Of a stretch of DNA of 64,000 bases, positions 46,100 to 59,452 are shown piece by piece. Location: positions 77,095,299 to 77,159,298 of the forward strand of contig CM047815.1 of NCBI GenBank assembly GCA_026214975.1, written 5' to 3'. Each line of letters opens with the position of its first letter. The first letter of the stretch is position 1. Position numbers and translations under genes: made by a program. The notes under the pieces were generated by a model. That model did no database searches, was not told where the DNA came from, and was given only the letters and a program-made list of their open reading frames with translations. Source of the stretch: Gentiana macrophylla (lineage: Eukaryota > Streptophyta > Magnoliopsida > Gentianales > Gentianaceae).

Positions 46100-47766
46100 T
46101 TTATATCAACTTCTTTTTTTTACTACAATGCAACAAAAACCTGCTATTCCCCCTATAATACTCCACAAAATATTACAAGTTTCAATTTATTACAACTTAG
46201 TCCATAATTAATGTAAATACAAACTTCTCTTTTTTTCTTCACCTAACCAAAACACTAATTCATTTACCAGCCGCCACCAATCTCTCTCCCCCAACCACCA
46301 CCTCATCTTCCTCCTCCCCCAACTGCCCCTTTCCCCTTCCCACTCTCGTGTTGTAAATCAACATCGTCCCCCACTATGTCCCTATCCGCGAATCTAGAAA
46401 CGAGCGACCCTTTTCCAAATCTGAAAAATCGCGGCGTCTCTCCTCTTTTTAGCCACACACGAAGTTTATGAATATGCGTGTGTCTGATAATGAGCAAGGA
46501 ATATCTTCAAATCGCGAAATGAAAAGAAGATTTTGAGACGGTTTGATTTCTCAGGTTTTAATGGCGGAAATAGATGATATATGAGATGATTGACAAATGG
46601 AAGGGTGGAAGGTGAGCTTAATGAAGGGTTAAGTGATAGGGTGGGTGGGGAAGATGGTGGTTATGGGTGTGTAAAGAAATGAATGAAGTTGATATGGGTT
46701 TATTTGTTATTTGTATAGATTAGTGGATTTAGTTGTTTTTTAGAAAAATTGTGGTGGCGTTAGTAATTTTAAGAAATTAATTGTGACCTTGAGTAATTTT
46801 TTGTTGTGTTGTGCCCCAAGCAAATTGGGGTGTCAATATAATCTCTTCAATTCAATAAATGTTTATGTCACGTGAATACTAATTTTCAAAACGCATTAAT
46901 AAAAATAATGATTAAAAAAACGCCGCGAATTAGTTCTCCTAGGTTTTGGCGGCGGATGTTTGGTCTAGGTAGTTTGTTTTCTGTTAATTGGACGGGTCGG
47001 TAGTAGCCGGATTTTTTGGGTTGTCATTCAGGTTTTTAGATTTGTTTAAGTCAAATTATGCTTTTGAAAAGGCCGACTTTCGGCTTCTGTTACCAAATCA
47101 AGTCTCTCTGATGATACATAATTTGGTAGAAACGGGGTTATCCCCATGTCTGATTTACTTCTTTGCTTCTGGTGGTGGTGTCCATCATTTAGGCCAGAGT
47201 TGATCCGAAATTTATCCGGCTGTCTTCTGACGATGGTCTGATCGTAATATGTTTCTTTTCTTTTAACAAAATCCTTTCGTTTCGGGGGAAGCATCAGACA
47301 ATTACGTATTACTCCATTTACTAATGCTGACACAGAAACAAATGAGATCAGATATTGACCTACAAGATCAGCATCTCTTGATAGAAAATTACAAGCGATG
47401 CCGCCACTCGGTCCCAAACTAACTCGGCCCAAAGTTTCGTAACAAGCCCAAAGAATAACAATAATCCAATCATCTCCACAAAGTTTAGCTGTGAGAATTG
47501 ATGTCATTAGTGGTCCTGAATCCTGAGCATATGCCTTGTATTGCAGTTTTTTTTATTTTTAGCATGAAATAAATTGAGTTACTATTTTACAAACAACTAA
47601 AATAAAAGGAATTAGTAATATATTTTTACCAGTAATTGCATTTGTTTTGAAATGCACTCCCAAACAGAGAGAGATGGACGTATGTTCAGGTAAGTACAAT
47701 ACTAAGTGGATTTTCCCTCTTTAAACATAAGAAAGTTCTGGAAATCACCTTTTGAAATGGCCAAAT
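46100..47766. other. Intergenic DNA downstream of the deformylase gene, no gene supported
   Basis: No recognised product. A minus-strand frame of 153 codons at 47046-47507 has no family resemblance I can name; its composition does not argue for a real gene. Confidence 0.4.
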
Positions 47767-50444
47767 TTATCTTTGATTTCCGAATCCAACAGCAGCTTTC
47801 CTCCTCAGGCGACTTTCGACTTTTTCAGGGCTAGGCAATCCGGTTTTCTCCTCATACATCTTTTCCATGGCCTAAGCAATGGTACCGACGAAGATATACT
47901 TAAAAAGCAATACAATTTCTACCACCATTGGCACCCAAAAAAAAAAGATTACCAGAAACAGAAAGCGACCAACATCATGTTAAGAAGATAGAGGAGAGAT
48001 TTACACGACCACTACTCACCTGTAAATCTACAAGGATACTTTCAAGAACTTCCGCTGTCATTCTATCAAAGTAAAGAATCCCCTGCACAACCATTCATTC
48101 TAAGCATCAGCATGAAAACATTCAAGGGCATTTGAAGCCATAATTATAATAAGTAGTAATAATAAATAAAGGGGGAAAGGGGTTGGGGGTTCAGGGGTTG
48201 TAATGGTAATATCTGTAACAAAGCCTAATTTGTTATACCGGCAGGCAGCATGTGTTCCTTACTCATCTTATCTCACTGTTGACTAACTCCCCTCCTCACA
48301 CACACACACACACACGGAGAGAAACACACACTTCTATGTCATCATTATATGACCTTCCCGCGAAGTCGTAGCTATGGACAACTAACAATAAATAAAATAA
48401 GTCCCACATACCCCTGATACAAGAAATCAGAACTTTGTCAAAGCCAGACATTCAAAGAAAACTCTAGTCCACTAGTTCACAAGAAGGCTGTCCAGGATTG
48501 CTTTATCAAGCAAGTCTAGAGACAATTATTCCACAGTTTGAACACTTGTAGACGTTTATCGTAATTCACTATGGTCCTAATTGCAACACAAAATCCAATG
48601 TACCAAGGACTAAAGATTTGTCAATCAAATATCTCATGCTAATCATTACATAGAAACCAAAGAGGAGAAACACTTCTTCGAAAAATCTGTATCTGATGGA
48701 TACAAATCAGAAAGAATCTACAGGTCAAAAGAAGCACAATAACCAGACTGTTTGATCACTTCCTACTAAAACATAGGCCTGTCATGGTTATCTGCCTTAG
48801 AAATACCCAACTACAGGACCAATATTGGAAATTTCTAAAAAGTAGCAGGTTGCGAGAGGCATTATCAATCAAGAGGGGACCTTTCATCAACATCAGAGAT
48901 CAAACTCTGCCTATATTCCACCTTTGCCCTATCCCCACCCAATGCTCCATCAGGAAGAACTGCGCTTGGGTAGCAACCAAGGAACTGTCCCATTACCAGG
49001 CAGTGGTAACAACCGAAGAAAAGAAGGGAGGGCATAGTGTAAGATTCCAGATGAAGCCCTAATGGAAAGGTTATTGTGGAGCCGGATGGAACAAACTATG
49101 TACTGAACCAAATCCAAAGAGAGATTTCAAGAGCAATGCAACCCAAAAGTAAATTGACAAGGCATTTAACTAGACATATTCCAATTGGGGAGCCTTTTCA
49201 TTACCTTATGTTTTTTACCAGAAGGGCTGAATAATAAAAGTATTTTCAGTTCCGAGCAACTCACACGTTTTCATAGGAAATTGAAATTCTATTGCCCTGA
49301 CAACTCCGGAATTCGCATAACAGAGCTAAAATGAAGAATGAACATCTTCCACTCTTCTAGATTACAATTCTAAGATGACCTTAACGAGATTGATTAATGG
49401 TCGCTAAAAATTCAATCCAACTTTTTAGTGTTTATAGGGTGCCTTTCTTCTCAATTATCTCAAAAGAAAATACCTGCAAGTGGTCAAATTCATGCTGGAA
49501 CACCCTTGCAGGAAGTCCTGTCAAGTTGAACTCGAATTTCTCACCAGCAACATCCTGCGCATCAATCTTTACAGAATCTGGTCTCTGCATAAGAACAGCA
49601 TTGTGGACTTAAAAACAAAAAACACAAAAGAAACACACAAGTATGAAGAACAGTTTCAAAAGGTAAAGCCTACCAAAACATCCGCAAAGATCCCAGGAAA
49701 AGATAAGCAACCCTCATTATAGGGAACTATTCTTCTTGAATATCTGCTGACTCTGGGATTCACAAGAACGATCTCTTCACCTACACCTCGTTCCCCTGAT
49801 GGATTAAACACCATAAGCTGAACATTAATCCCCACCTGGGGTGCCGAAAGTCCAATCCCATCAGTTCTGTTAACAAATTTTCACATTCCCAGTAAACACA
49901 AAACTGTCCAAAAACAACAACGACGATGGTGATGATGAGGATGAAGTAACTGCTGGACTAAAACAGAAGCATAGTTCACCTGTACATGAAGTCGAACATT
50001 GCAGCAACTAAGTTATTCAAGTTGTCATCAAAATCAACAATCCTCTTATTATTTGCTCTCAATATTGGGTCTGGGTATTTCACAATCTTGAGAGGCGCCT
50101 CAAACATCAAATCCGCAGCTGGAAGAAACACAGGAAAATACATAGAAAAGAGTGAAAGTCGGCACATAATCAGGCTAGTTAACTATGCAAGAGAAGAAAG
50201 GCTTGTTTGACTCACAGGATGCGATTTCGTCTTTTTTGGACTTGGAAGACAAGCTTCGTGCAGCTTGCACAACAACCGCTGGGTTACGATGGACAAACGG
50301 AGTCGTGGAAAGGACATGGTTATTGGCGGAAATGAAACTGGAAAATTTGCAAAAGGCAAAAGGAAGAAAAGTAGAGCGGAGACGAAGACAAGGGAGAAGA
50401 ACATGAGATAAGTGGGAAGAACCGAGCCAAGCTGCTCGAGCCAT
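47767..50444 (-). CDS. PDF1B: Peptide deformylase 1B, plastid/mitochondrial type, six exons, intact
   Basis: Removes the formyl group from the N-terminal formyl-methionine of organelle-made proteins; metal-dependent. Exons: 50444-50216, 50118-49980, 49866-49674, 49584-49474, 48082-48020, 47871-47767. All borders are GT-AG and phases agree, giving 279 residues, close to the usual PDF1B length. The start is the ATG at 50444 (MARAAWLGS); the in-frame codons just upstream offer no ATG. Residues 1-~80 form a Ser/Arg-rich organelle transit peptide. The three deformylase motifs are all present: GIGLSAPQVG (126-135), EGCLS (174-178, metal-binding Cys) and HEFDH (218-222, two metal His and catalytic Glu). 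The C-terminal extension (EEKTGLPSPEKVESRLRRKAAVGFG) is typical of plant PDF1B. The fourth intron is 1.39 kb. Confidence 0.95.
48293..48316. repeat. CA microsatellite in a PDF1B intron
   Basis: About a dozen CA units in intron 4. Confidence 0.85.
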
Positions 50445-50699
50445 CTCTCCAACTCGCAAAATTCCACAAGACAAATTCGTCTACCTTTGGGACCCACTGC
50501 CCTCTCAACCTTCTGCTTCAAATTAAGACACTCTGCTTCAATTTTCCCTTCTATAATTCATTGGCATGGGTAGCTGTAGTCACCAAACTAAAAAAAAAAG
50601 ACATCCAAATATCCTATGTGGGAAAATTATGAAAAAGGACAAAAATAATTGTAATTCATATGTGTAGTGTTCTTTTTGCTAATTTTAATAATGTTTTTA

Positions 50700-50734
<35 letters not shown>

Positions 50735-50935
50735 TAAAAGTTTCCAAAGGTCTGGAACCCACTCATCCGACTAATCCGGATCGATCCTTGTTGTCTTTGT
50801 CAGAAAGTCATTTCTTACTTCGGGGTTGAGATTTGGCCAAGAAATTTCTTTAAACATTAGCGCCACTAGGAGAATCGAACATGCGACATAAGGCGTTAGA
50901 TTCATTGCCCACTCACCACTGGAAATTTCTTGGTT
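50700..50935 (-). mobile_element. tRNA-derived SINE, minus strand
   Basis: On the minus strand: an A-box-like CCAGTGGTGAGTGGG near 50923-50909, a B-box GTTCGATTCTC near 50880-50870, a non-tRNA body ending GGATTAGTCGGATGAGTGGG, then a 3' A tail (the T run at 50702-50731). This order and ~230-bp length fit a plant SINE. A target duplication was not resolved because the flanks are T-rich. Confidence 0.55.
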
Positions 50936-51067
50936 ATTATTATTTTTTTTTATCTTTTTCAATAACTCTCCATTTAAACAAAATGAAGATAGCAGGAAGA
51001 TGCAGAAACAAGTTTGCCGTAATGGTTTCTAGGAAAAGTAGACTGACATTTATTAAAAAAAGGTTTT

Positions 51068-51102
<35 letters not shown>

Positions 51103-51341
51103 CTTCAGTTATTATTTTTAGATATTTAATTATTATTTATATGATAAAGTAAGAAAATGGTGGGCCAAGCTATGAGAGAGTGTGATAACATTGTTTCTGA
51201 GGTTAAATTTGGACTTCATGGACATCGTCTAATTAATTGGGATCGTCTGCTGCCGTAAAGGGAGGCTGCTGTGTTGTGAAGTAAAACAGCGTCGTTTGGA
51301 CACAAAACGATGCCATTTTTTGCGTGTGTGTGTTTTTTTAA

Positions 51342-51346
51342 AGTCG
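51342..51346. repeat. Target site duplication of the 9.9 kb gypsy element, left
   Basis: AGTCG, repeated at 61268-61272. Confidence 0.8.
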
Positions 51347-51955
51347 TGATGTGCATAAATAATATCGCAACCTATGAGTCCCGGAAACAACCTATCTGGA
51401 CCACCTAGTCGGATTAGGGCCGTGGCCGTAGTGTTCGCGACTCCAGGTAAGTCAGGTCCCTGTCTAGAGCCCTCGAACCTATAGGATCATCAGAGGCTCG
51501 GGGGGCGACCGCGACCCTAACAACAAATCCATAAGAGATCGCACAAGGCTTAAAGGGAAGCAGCTAAAGGCAAGGGCAAGGCAGGACGAAGAGGCAAGCG
51601 ACCTTGTACATCGCGACCTACGCGACCACATAAGGCGTCGCCAAGATAATTATCCCACTTGTCTAGATATTTAGTTTACTTAACTACTAAGATATCTTGT
51701 GCCTATCTGTCTTATTTAGTCCCTAAGCTTCCCTTCATCTATAAAAGGAAAGCCTGTGTAACCAAACAAAAAAATTTCTAATAGCAAAAAAAGAGAACCA
51801 TACTCTGCTCAAACTGTCTCTCCCAAACACTCATTCCCTCCGTCATAGCACCGCCGGACACCACCGGCCTTATACACCATTAAACACATACAAACAAGCC
51901 AGATATCCAATCAACTACCACCACTGAGCCTCCGTGATAATAATCCGCATTATCA
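51347..51955 (+). repeat. 5' LTR of the Tat element
   Basis: TGATGTGCATAAATAATATCG...CCGCATTATCA. Promoter-like tctataaaagg with the TATA core at 51740-51747. It lacks a ~15-base segment (ggtcacctcagtca) present in the 3' LTR, which explains most of the length difference. Confidence 0.88.
51740..51747 (+). promoter_or_regulatory. TATA box in the 5' LTR
   Basis: TATAAAAG, matched by TATAAAAG at 61052-61059 in the 3' LTR. Likely drives the genomic transcript. Confidence 0.6.
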
Positions 51956-52619
51956 GTTGGCTCTGTTACCAGAAAACTTTCGAATAAACTATCAGTCTCT
52001 CCGGCGTGGAGGTCTTTCGAAGTTCTAGCATAATGCGGAGTATAGGAGCATCACCCTCGTCGATACAAGGAGGCCAGCTGAGTTCTCTCACACAGTAGTG
52101 CTCGTCTCGTCAAAAAAAGGGTAACTTTAGCGTAGCTTGTACGAAACTCATGAGTTAGCGTTTGAGAAATCACCTTTCTCGTAGTGTTTCTCGTTCAGGC
52201 TTGTGTTTTTAGTTGAGCTATCCCGGTTTCAAGAAGCGTTACGCTCGTGTTTACCAGAAAACCCCCAAATCACCCTTACCATTATAAAATCACTATTGAT
52301 AAAAGGCCGTACAAATTTCTGGGGATATTTGCGTTTGAATCATCACACTGAGACTAGTTTTCCGGTCGCCACATCACCCGAACTATCACTATCTAAAAGA
52401 TCTCCCTTCAACCCACTCAGAAATCCACCAAAAGATCTCTGACCAACAAACCCTAAAAGTCAAGGAAAGTACCAAGTGGTTAAGTGCGTCAGAGAGGAGC
52501 AGGTTGTCAGAAAGTCGGTAGCGACCCCATCAACAAGTCTTATCTCTGAGCCAAATCAGTTCGTTAACTCAGCACTGGCAGGAAGTAAGGGTCTCCACTA
52601 ACACCACCAACCCCGGCAA

Positions 52620-54500
52620 AGGGGGGAGTGCAGCATTAGGCCCGTACTGAGGGCGTAGGTGAGACATTCGACAATCCCACTGCAGATTGGGACGGGTCGC
52701 AGAGAGAGGTCTTAGCCGCCGCCGACGCCCGAAATATCTTGAACCAGAAAACTAAATCAAAGGAAGCTATTGCGGCCTTAGATGAGGCTCGAAAAACAAA
52801 GGTCGCAGCCGGATACCTAGGCCACAGCGCAGTCAAGAGGTCGCGTCAGAAAAGGTACCGGAATTCCCAGGTGATCTTAAGGTCGCGGAAATGAGGGAGT
52901 ATGCGAAGTATGCCGAGACAATGTACTTAACCAACTCTCGACTGGTGGCTTTGGGCCGGGCACCATTGCCAGTCCGTGCTCTGAATCCACCTAGGGGCGA
53001 GGCCAATCCTGCGGTCCCAAATAAAGGCCACCAAGGTCCACTCCAGAGGATAGAGGTGGAAGAGAGTGTGCAATCTTCGGGTCGCAGGGGGTGCAGGCAT
53101 GACCAAGATATCGTTCAGACCTCGGCCCATCCTAATCGCGCAAATTTGAAAGAAAAAAGCAACGATAGAAGGTCAGCTTTGAAAAGGTTAGGTGAGAAGG
53201 ACAGGCCCCCGGCCTTAAGTCGTCTCAGCCTCCCAGAAGGAGAGATACCCCCTAGGAAAGAGGGGAGGAACGCAAAGGATGCCCGTGTAATCATAAGGGA
53301 AAAAAGAGCTCGTGAGGAATCGTAAAATCATGCGAGCTCAGAGAACAAGACCGAGCAAGCTGATGCTCAACCCCCGTCCAGGCCAAGGTTCGAACCCGGC
53401 CGAACAACTGGAGGTAATGAGAAAAGAGATCGCAGAGCTAAAGAGGTCGAGGCCCGCTGAGAAAGTCTCCCCGATCTCTGGGATCGATGTGCTCACCAAA
53501 AGAATCACTAAAACATTGCCCACCAGCAAGGAAAATGTTAGCTACCCCAGTTATAATTATTATAATGGGAACTAATGTACAAATGATTGGCTCACCGCCT
53601 TCCAAGGTCGCATCACTTTAGCAATTCAGAATAAGTCCACCTGGTGCATCGCTTTAGTCGGTAGCATGCAGGATAGGGCCGCCTCCTGGGTTCACGAGCT
53701 TCCTCGTGGGTCGGTTGAAAGCTGGGATGACTTGTCTGAAAAAATTTGTAAAAGAATTTGAATCGGCGAGCCGACCGAAGAAAATGATCGAGGACCTATA
53801 CGAGGTTCGCATGTGGGATCATGAGTCGGGAAAAGATTATTATGAGCGGTTTATCAGGGTTTATGATCAAACAAGAACGACGGTGCCATCATAACTTGCT
53901 TCCTCACTGGAATAGCCAAAGGTCCGATGAAGACGGAGTTTAACCTACGGCCACCTAAATCGGGCCTCAGAGAAATGCTGGAAAGAGCTAGAATGATAGG
54001 GGTGAGCGAGGCACCGTCTTCTGAGAAATCAAAGGCTAGGACAGTACAGCCTTCACAGAAATAGGATCGCGGGGACGATCGCAGGAAAGAAAAGGGTAGG
54101 GACGAGAACCATAATCGCGACCCAAAAAGCCGTACAAAAGTGAGGCTGACTTTGTGCCGCTCAACACTAAGGCATCCCAAATACTCTTTGAGATTCGCGG
54201 GCATTTTGAGAGACCTAGGCTTATGAAAGGCGACCCTGAGAATCGCGATAAGTCAAAATAATGCGACTACCATAAAGATCATGGGCACATTACTGATGAA
54301 TGCTTCACTCTGAGAAGAGAAATCGAAATATTAATCCGAGAAGGACCAACGGTTAAGTATAAGCGAGACGGGGATACCGGCCCCAGTAGAGGGCAGCAGC
54401 CTCGTGTTTATCAGAAGGAGGTCCAGGTCATTCATGGAAACCTCCCTAGAAACAGTCAGCTGAAATCACAGATACACTCGATCAACACCCGCGGTTTTGA
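52620..54500 (+). pseudogene. Tat gag, broken
   Basis: A long N-terminal region (52620-53330) is followed by the gag core: SWVHELPRGSVESWDD near 53690-53735, FVKEF, then DHESGKDYYERFIRVYDQT near 53815-53875. A zinc-knuckle-like C-x2-H... segment (CDYHKDHGHITDEC) is at about 54262-54303, immediately preceded by an in-frame TAA (54259-54261) where an aromatic codon is usual. Several frames are used, so it is not translatable as one protein. Confidence 0.75.
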
Positions 54501-54559
54501 AAAACAGGTGGTCCTGGGAGAAAAAGAAAAAGGGATCATGTTCACTAAAATCGAACTCA

Positions 54560-56640
54560 CAACAGTGGATGGTCCCATTAAGATTCCGATCATCCTCAAG
54601 GTTGGAGTAAACGACCAACATGGCGTCAACAGAGTCATGGTCGACATTAGAGCGGGTCGAGACGTCATTTATTTTGACTGCCTCAAACAAATTGGGTTTG
54701 GCGAGGCCGAACTGAAGCCCTACCTCGGAGTACTGGAGGTTTCACCAATGATACGGTCAGGGTCAAAGGCACAATCAACCTTAACATCACCGTCGGTGAT
54801 TACGAGCCCTGTCGAACTGAGGTAATTACTTTTCTGGTCATCGATCTTCCCTCTTACTATAATATGATTCTGGGAATTCCGGCCATGAAGAAGTTCCAAA
54901 TGGTAGTATATGTCCCGCATCAACGGGTCAAGTTTCATGTGGGAGACGAAATTGGGGTCGCCACTAGCCGGTCCGGATTTTTTCTCGAATACATGACAAA
55001 GAACAGGGTCGATTCCAAGCGACCTAGAGTAGAAGGGTTTAATATGGCCGCAAACCAGAACGCCATGATGAAGGAGATCTCAAATAAAGTTGTGGAGGTT
55101 GAGACACTGCAAGTCCGGGATCAACCTGACTTTACAGCTGAGGACGAACTAGTCGAGGTCATTATAAATGACAAGTACCCCGATCAGAAGGTAAAGATTG
55201 GGTCGCAGACAACTGAAAAGGAAAGAGAGGAGCTGATTGAGCTCTTGAAAGGGAACACAGATGCCTTCGCCTGGGAGGTAACTGATATGATGGGTGTGGA
55301 GTCGGAGGTCGCGCTTCACTATTTAAGCGTTGACCCCAATTTCAGGCCAATCCAACAAAGAGCGCATCAATTCTTTGGAGAAAAGGAAGTCGCAATAAAA
55401 AGTGAAGTCGAAAAGATCCTGGCTGCGGGCATAAAGGAGCTTCAGTATCCAACTTGGTTAGCAAACGTTGTAAAGGTGAAAAAGTATAACGGTAAGTGGC
55501 GGATGTGCGTCGACTTCACCGACCTGAGTAAAGCCTGTCCAAAGGATCCTTATGCGTTACCACGAATCGATAAAATGGTAGACGGGATCGCGGGTTTTGA
55601 GATGCTGAGTTTTCTGGATGCCTATTCAGGCTATCATCAGGTCAAAATGGCCAACGAGGATAAGGAGCTAACCGCCTTCAAGGCCGCTGGAGGACTCTAC
55701 TACTATGAGATGATGCCATTTGGAATGAAGAACGCCGGCTCAACGTATCAAAGGATGGTGAATCGGGTTTTTCGCTCGCAAATTGGCAAAAACATGGAGG
55801 CCTATATTGATGATATGGTCGTGAAATCAAGTCGCCAGGATCACCTGGTGGACCTTTACGAAACCTTCGCCAACGTGAGAAAGCACTCAATGAAGCTAAA
55901 CCCCGCAAAATGCACTTTTGGGGTCCAGGCAGGAAAAATTTTGGACTTCATGGTGAGCCAAAGAGGGATCAAAGCAAACCCTGAGAAGATAGATGTTCTT
56001 ATCAACATGAACTAGCCGAAAACGATCAAGGAGGTACAGAGGCTGAACGGGAGGATAATAGCTCTGGGAAGATTCATCTCAAAAACTGCGGAGAAAAGCC
56101 TACCATTCTTTAAAATCCTCAAGGGGAGCAAAACCTTTGCATAGACAAGGGAATGCTCGCAGGCCTTCACGGAGCTCAAACTTTACCTTTCGAGCCCGCC
56201 GTTACTGATCTTCTATGGTCGGAGATGTTTTGTTTCTGTATCTAGCGGCCTCAGATCGGGCTGTAGCCGCTGCACTTATCAAAGAGGACAGCACCCTTCA
56301 AAAGCCCGTCTAATATGTCTCTAAGGCTCTCAGTCCAGTAGAGATTCGCTATTTTAATATTGAAAAATTAGCCTACTGCGTTGTCATAGCCGCCCAAAAA
56401 TCAAGGGCTTACTTTTCATCGCATACCATCATAGTGCTATCGGACGCTCCACTGCGCCAAGTCCTCCACAAGCCAGACTTATCTGGCCGCTTATTACGAT
56501 AGGCAATCGAACTCACTGAATTTGACATTCAGTACGAGCCTCGGAAAGCTATCAAAGCTCAGGCCTTACCCGACTTTATAGCAGAGACAAGCTTTAATGA
56601 AGAACAGCCAGAGTGGTCCACGTCAAAATCAAGCGACGAT
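54560..56640 (+). pseudogene. Tat pol: protease, RT and RNase H, no integrase
   Basis: The protease region has VMVDIRAGRDVIYFDCL near 54640 where the family has a DTGSS-like active site, so the catalytic site is lost. The RT frame (54864-56015) contains WRMCVDFTDLSKACPKD, SFLDAYSGYHQ, MPFGMKNAGSTYQRM and the catalytic YIDD at 55803-55814. A TAG at 56013 ends it; after that the RT thumb and RNase H continue in shifted frames to about 56600 (QYEPRKAIKAQALPDF). No integrase HHCC or DDE segment follows. Confidence 0.8.
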
Positions 56641-56725
56641 ATAATAGCGACCACAGAGGACGATCCCCAGAGGCCAAGTCACTATTGGCAGCCAATAGAT
56701 CGGGATTTCGCTGGGACATATTAAC

Positions 56726-59452
56726 CTACCGGACCATTTCCTCAAAGCTGACCGATTCTCTACCATGATATGCCCAAAGGCAGCGAGCGAAGTGGTTGAA
56801 ACCTTGGTCAAAACTCGCCTCCAAATAGTCGAAAAACTGATCAGAGCGCTTGTAGGCAGTAATGGCTACAGGACCAGCTTCCTCGGTGGTCTTATTAGCA
56901 ACAACAAGTTGCTCCTTTAAGCTCGCAATCTCCTCATGCGCGGCCTTCATCCCTTCAGCAGAGTTTTGAGCTTCATCATTCAGAATTGACACTTTCTGTT
57001 GTAGCTCAGCGTCCAGCTTAGCGCTCGCAAGCATGGCTTTCTTCATACGATCTACCTCGGCCAAAGCATCCGCATACTTGCCCTCAGCAGCGACCCTAGC
57101 CTTGTCCGAGGCCCCAAGGGCCGCAGTCGATTTCCTGAGTTCGGCCTTACGTTTCTCAGCGGCCTTTGTAGCCTTGTCTATGCGAGTTCCAAGATGGAAA
57201 TGAGAAAAAAGGGTAAGCCTGCTAGAAAAGCAAAATTGAAAGAATACAAGACAAGAAAAAAAAACTCACTATAGAGGCTGCGATTCCAAACTGGCCGGAA
57301 ATATCCTTAAGCTCAGCGACCTTATCTTTGGCGGGGGCATCGTCTTGAACCACGACGCGAGCAGTGATCCCCCTACCAATCTCCATTTTAACTCCAGGCG
57401 GCGAATCCTATGCAAGACGGCCCCAAGGAATGACATCGGCAATTGCCTCCCTGATCTGGCTCGCCTTCGTCATATCAAGGCCTTGGATAAACTCAGCATC
57501 CAGCCAAACGGCCTCCTTCCCCTTGTAACCATGGGGCAGCGTTCCTGTTGGCAGCGCCCCATCTCCACGGCGTCCTCTTCAGTAGTCACTTCTGGCCGCA
57601 AGGTTGGTTTATCAGTAGGTTGCATTTCGGGACGATCAGAACCTTTGTCAGCTCCACCAGCAGTCTTGGTCTTCTCGGTTCTAGATCGCTTTGGGGCCTG
57701 AGGCTCTTTAGTAGGAACATCAACTTGCGATCTCTTTTGGGCCCCGGCTTCCTGGCTTGAGCCCGCACCAATGGGCGCCGCTGATTGTTGATTCTGAGTG
57801 GGATCATATGTCTCATCTATAATAGATGCATCCACGGTACGTGGTATTTTCCCTAAAACATGTTACAGCGTCGCTGTCGAGTTTTGGCGGCCTCATCAGC
57901 AAGCCTTTGCCTCTGAGCTTGGCATTCATTCGCGTCCATGCCTACAAAAAGAGTTCATTAGAAAACAGGCCGAAAAGTGGAGCAAAACAATGAAGCATAC
58001 AAACTGATAAAATAAAAAGCAAGGAAAAAAGAGAAAAAAGTTACATCATTGTCTTCTCTTAGGATCGCCTCCGCATATAGAGCACTCGGATGGAAAACAT
58101 TTACCCAAGTGGCAGTCTCCTATCCAGTCAGGGTGGCACTCCTCCGGTTCTATGGCGACTAAGGCAGGTGCCCGGCGAGGACCAACTATCCCCGCCCTGC
58201 TCGCATACGGCAGGGCCATAACAACAAGGTTGACCCAAGCCACATTTCTCAGGGACGCTTCGATCCCGTCGGAGTTTATAAGAGACAAGAGCACTTTAAC
58301 GAATCGATGCTCAGAAACTAATGGCTCGCCAATTGAGAGAGTGGACTTTCCTTTACGTAGTGCGGCCTTGAGAAATGGCCAACCAACCTTGGATTCCACT
58401 TTAAACACACATTCCTGCCATCTATGGATTTTATTGGGTAGCAAGAAAAGTAAGCGATGAGTCTTGGTCCTCAAAGATATCTGCTCCGGAAGGCCAGTCC
58501 CGCAGAACAGGTGGAATTGACCCAACAGAGTAAGGGTGGGCTCTTTCTTCATCCTCCGACACATAACGATGAAGGCCATAATCTGAATCGCGGCCCCAAT
58601 CGCAAAGTCGCTGGGTAAAGCTCCCATAAGCTCGAAGATCTTAACCAAAAATGGGTCGAATGGGGTCTAAACCCTGCATAGAAATGATTGAAATGAAGGA
58701 TCAAGGTATCATCAAGACGACGAGCACAAATATAGTCCTCGTGATCTCCGGGTTTGAACTTGTCCTCTTCCTTTGAATAATCAAACAAGGAAAATCTGTA
58801 AGTATCCGTATCAATCATGTATTGGCGTCGAAGGAACTTATTAAGATCGTCACTATCGTGAAGTTTGGCCCACTCTTCCTCCAAGGCTTTCTCATACGCG
58901 GCCATAAGAGCAAACTCTCTTAATGCCTCCGGATTATTGGGTTTAGGGTTTTTGCTTTCTCCAGTCATCGGTTTGGGGTCCCTTTTCTTCTTTGGTTTCT
59001 TAGGCAGCTCCCAGGTGAGCCTACAAGGTAAGGGCCCGTTTTCATCCTCGCTTGAGTCCATCAGCTCTTGAAGAGCGGCGTCCTCAATATATACCACGTC
59101 CTCATCATGCGCGGCGGCCCCACTAATGCTAGGTTCGGCGGCCTGATCTTCAACATCAGACCCTCTGTCTCCCCCGGAGGCGCTGGTGCTAGTTCCTTCT
59201 CCCTAACTACAGGAGACCTTTTTACGACTCTTTTTACGTCGGGGAGCAAGGCTGGCGATAAAGGGACCGATACCAAAGGGATCATCGTCTGGTGGAGGAG
59301 CGGCTTCCATATCGGCTAACTCATCGACCAGGTCATCTATGGCGACCACCTCAGGACTAGAAGGGTCGTCCTCCCCTTCGTCTAACGCATAATCAAACAC
59401 CTCTTGATCCCCATCAGAGTCGCCCCCCAGAGAATACTCGGAATCGGACATC
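56726..59452 (-). pseudogene. Antisense gene of the Tat element (plant transposon protein-like), spliced, damaged
   Basis: Starts at ATG 59451 (MSDSEYSLGGDSDG), immediately after a splice acceptor. The acidic N-terminus is followed by YIEDAALQELMDSSEDENG (~59090), a charged linker, DDTLILHFNHFYAGFRP (~58700), and the 'putative gypsy-type transposon' domain (VKIFELMGALPSDFAIGAAIQ..., ~58645-58500). Three coding blocks are separated by GT-AG introns: 58045/57941 (103 nt) and 57270/57177 (92 nt). The last block is a coiled-coil (56726-57177) with a YLEASFDQGF tail and stop at 56726. Some junctions need 1-2-base corrections and one TAG occurs near 57410, so this copy is probably defective. The function of this protein family is unknown. 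Confidence 0.7.

Noticed and set aside
47046..47507. 153-codon minus-strand frame downstream of PDF1B
   Set aside because: No recognisable family, no splice structure, and mixed composition; probably chance.
50445..50521. Upstream in-frame extension of PDF1B
   Set aside because: The additional codons begin at TTG or similar, with no ATG. The ATG at 50444 gives the expected transit peptide and length.
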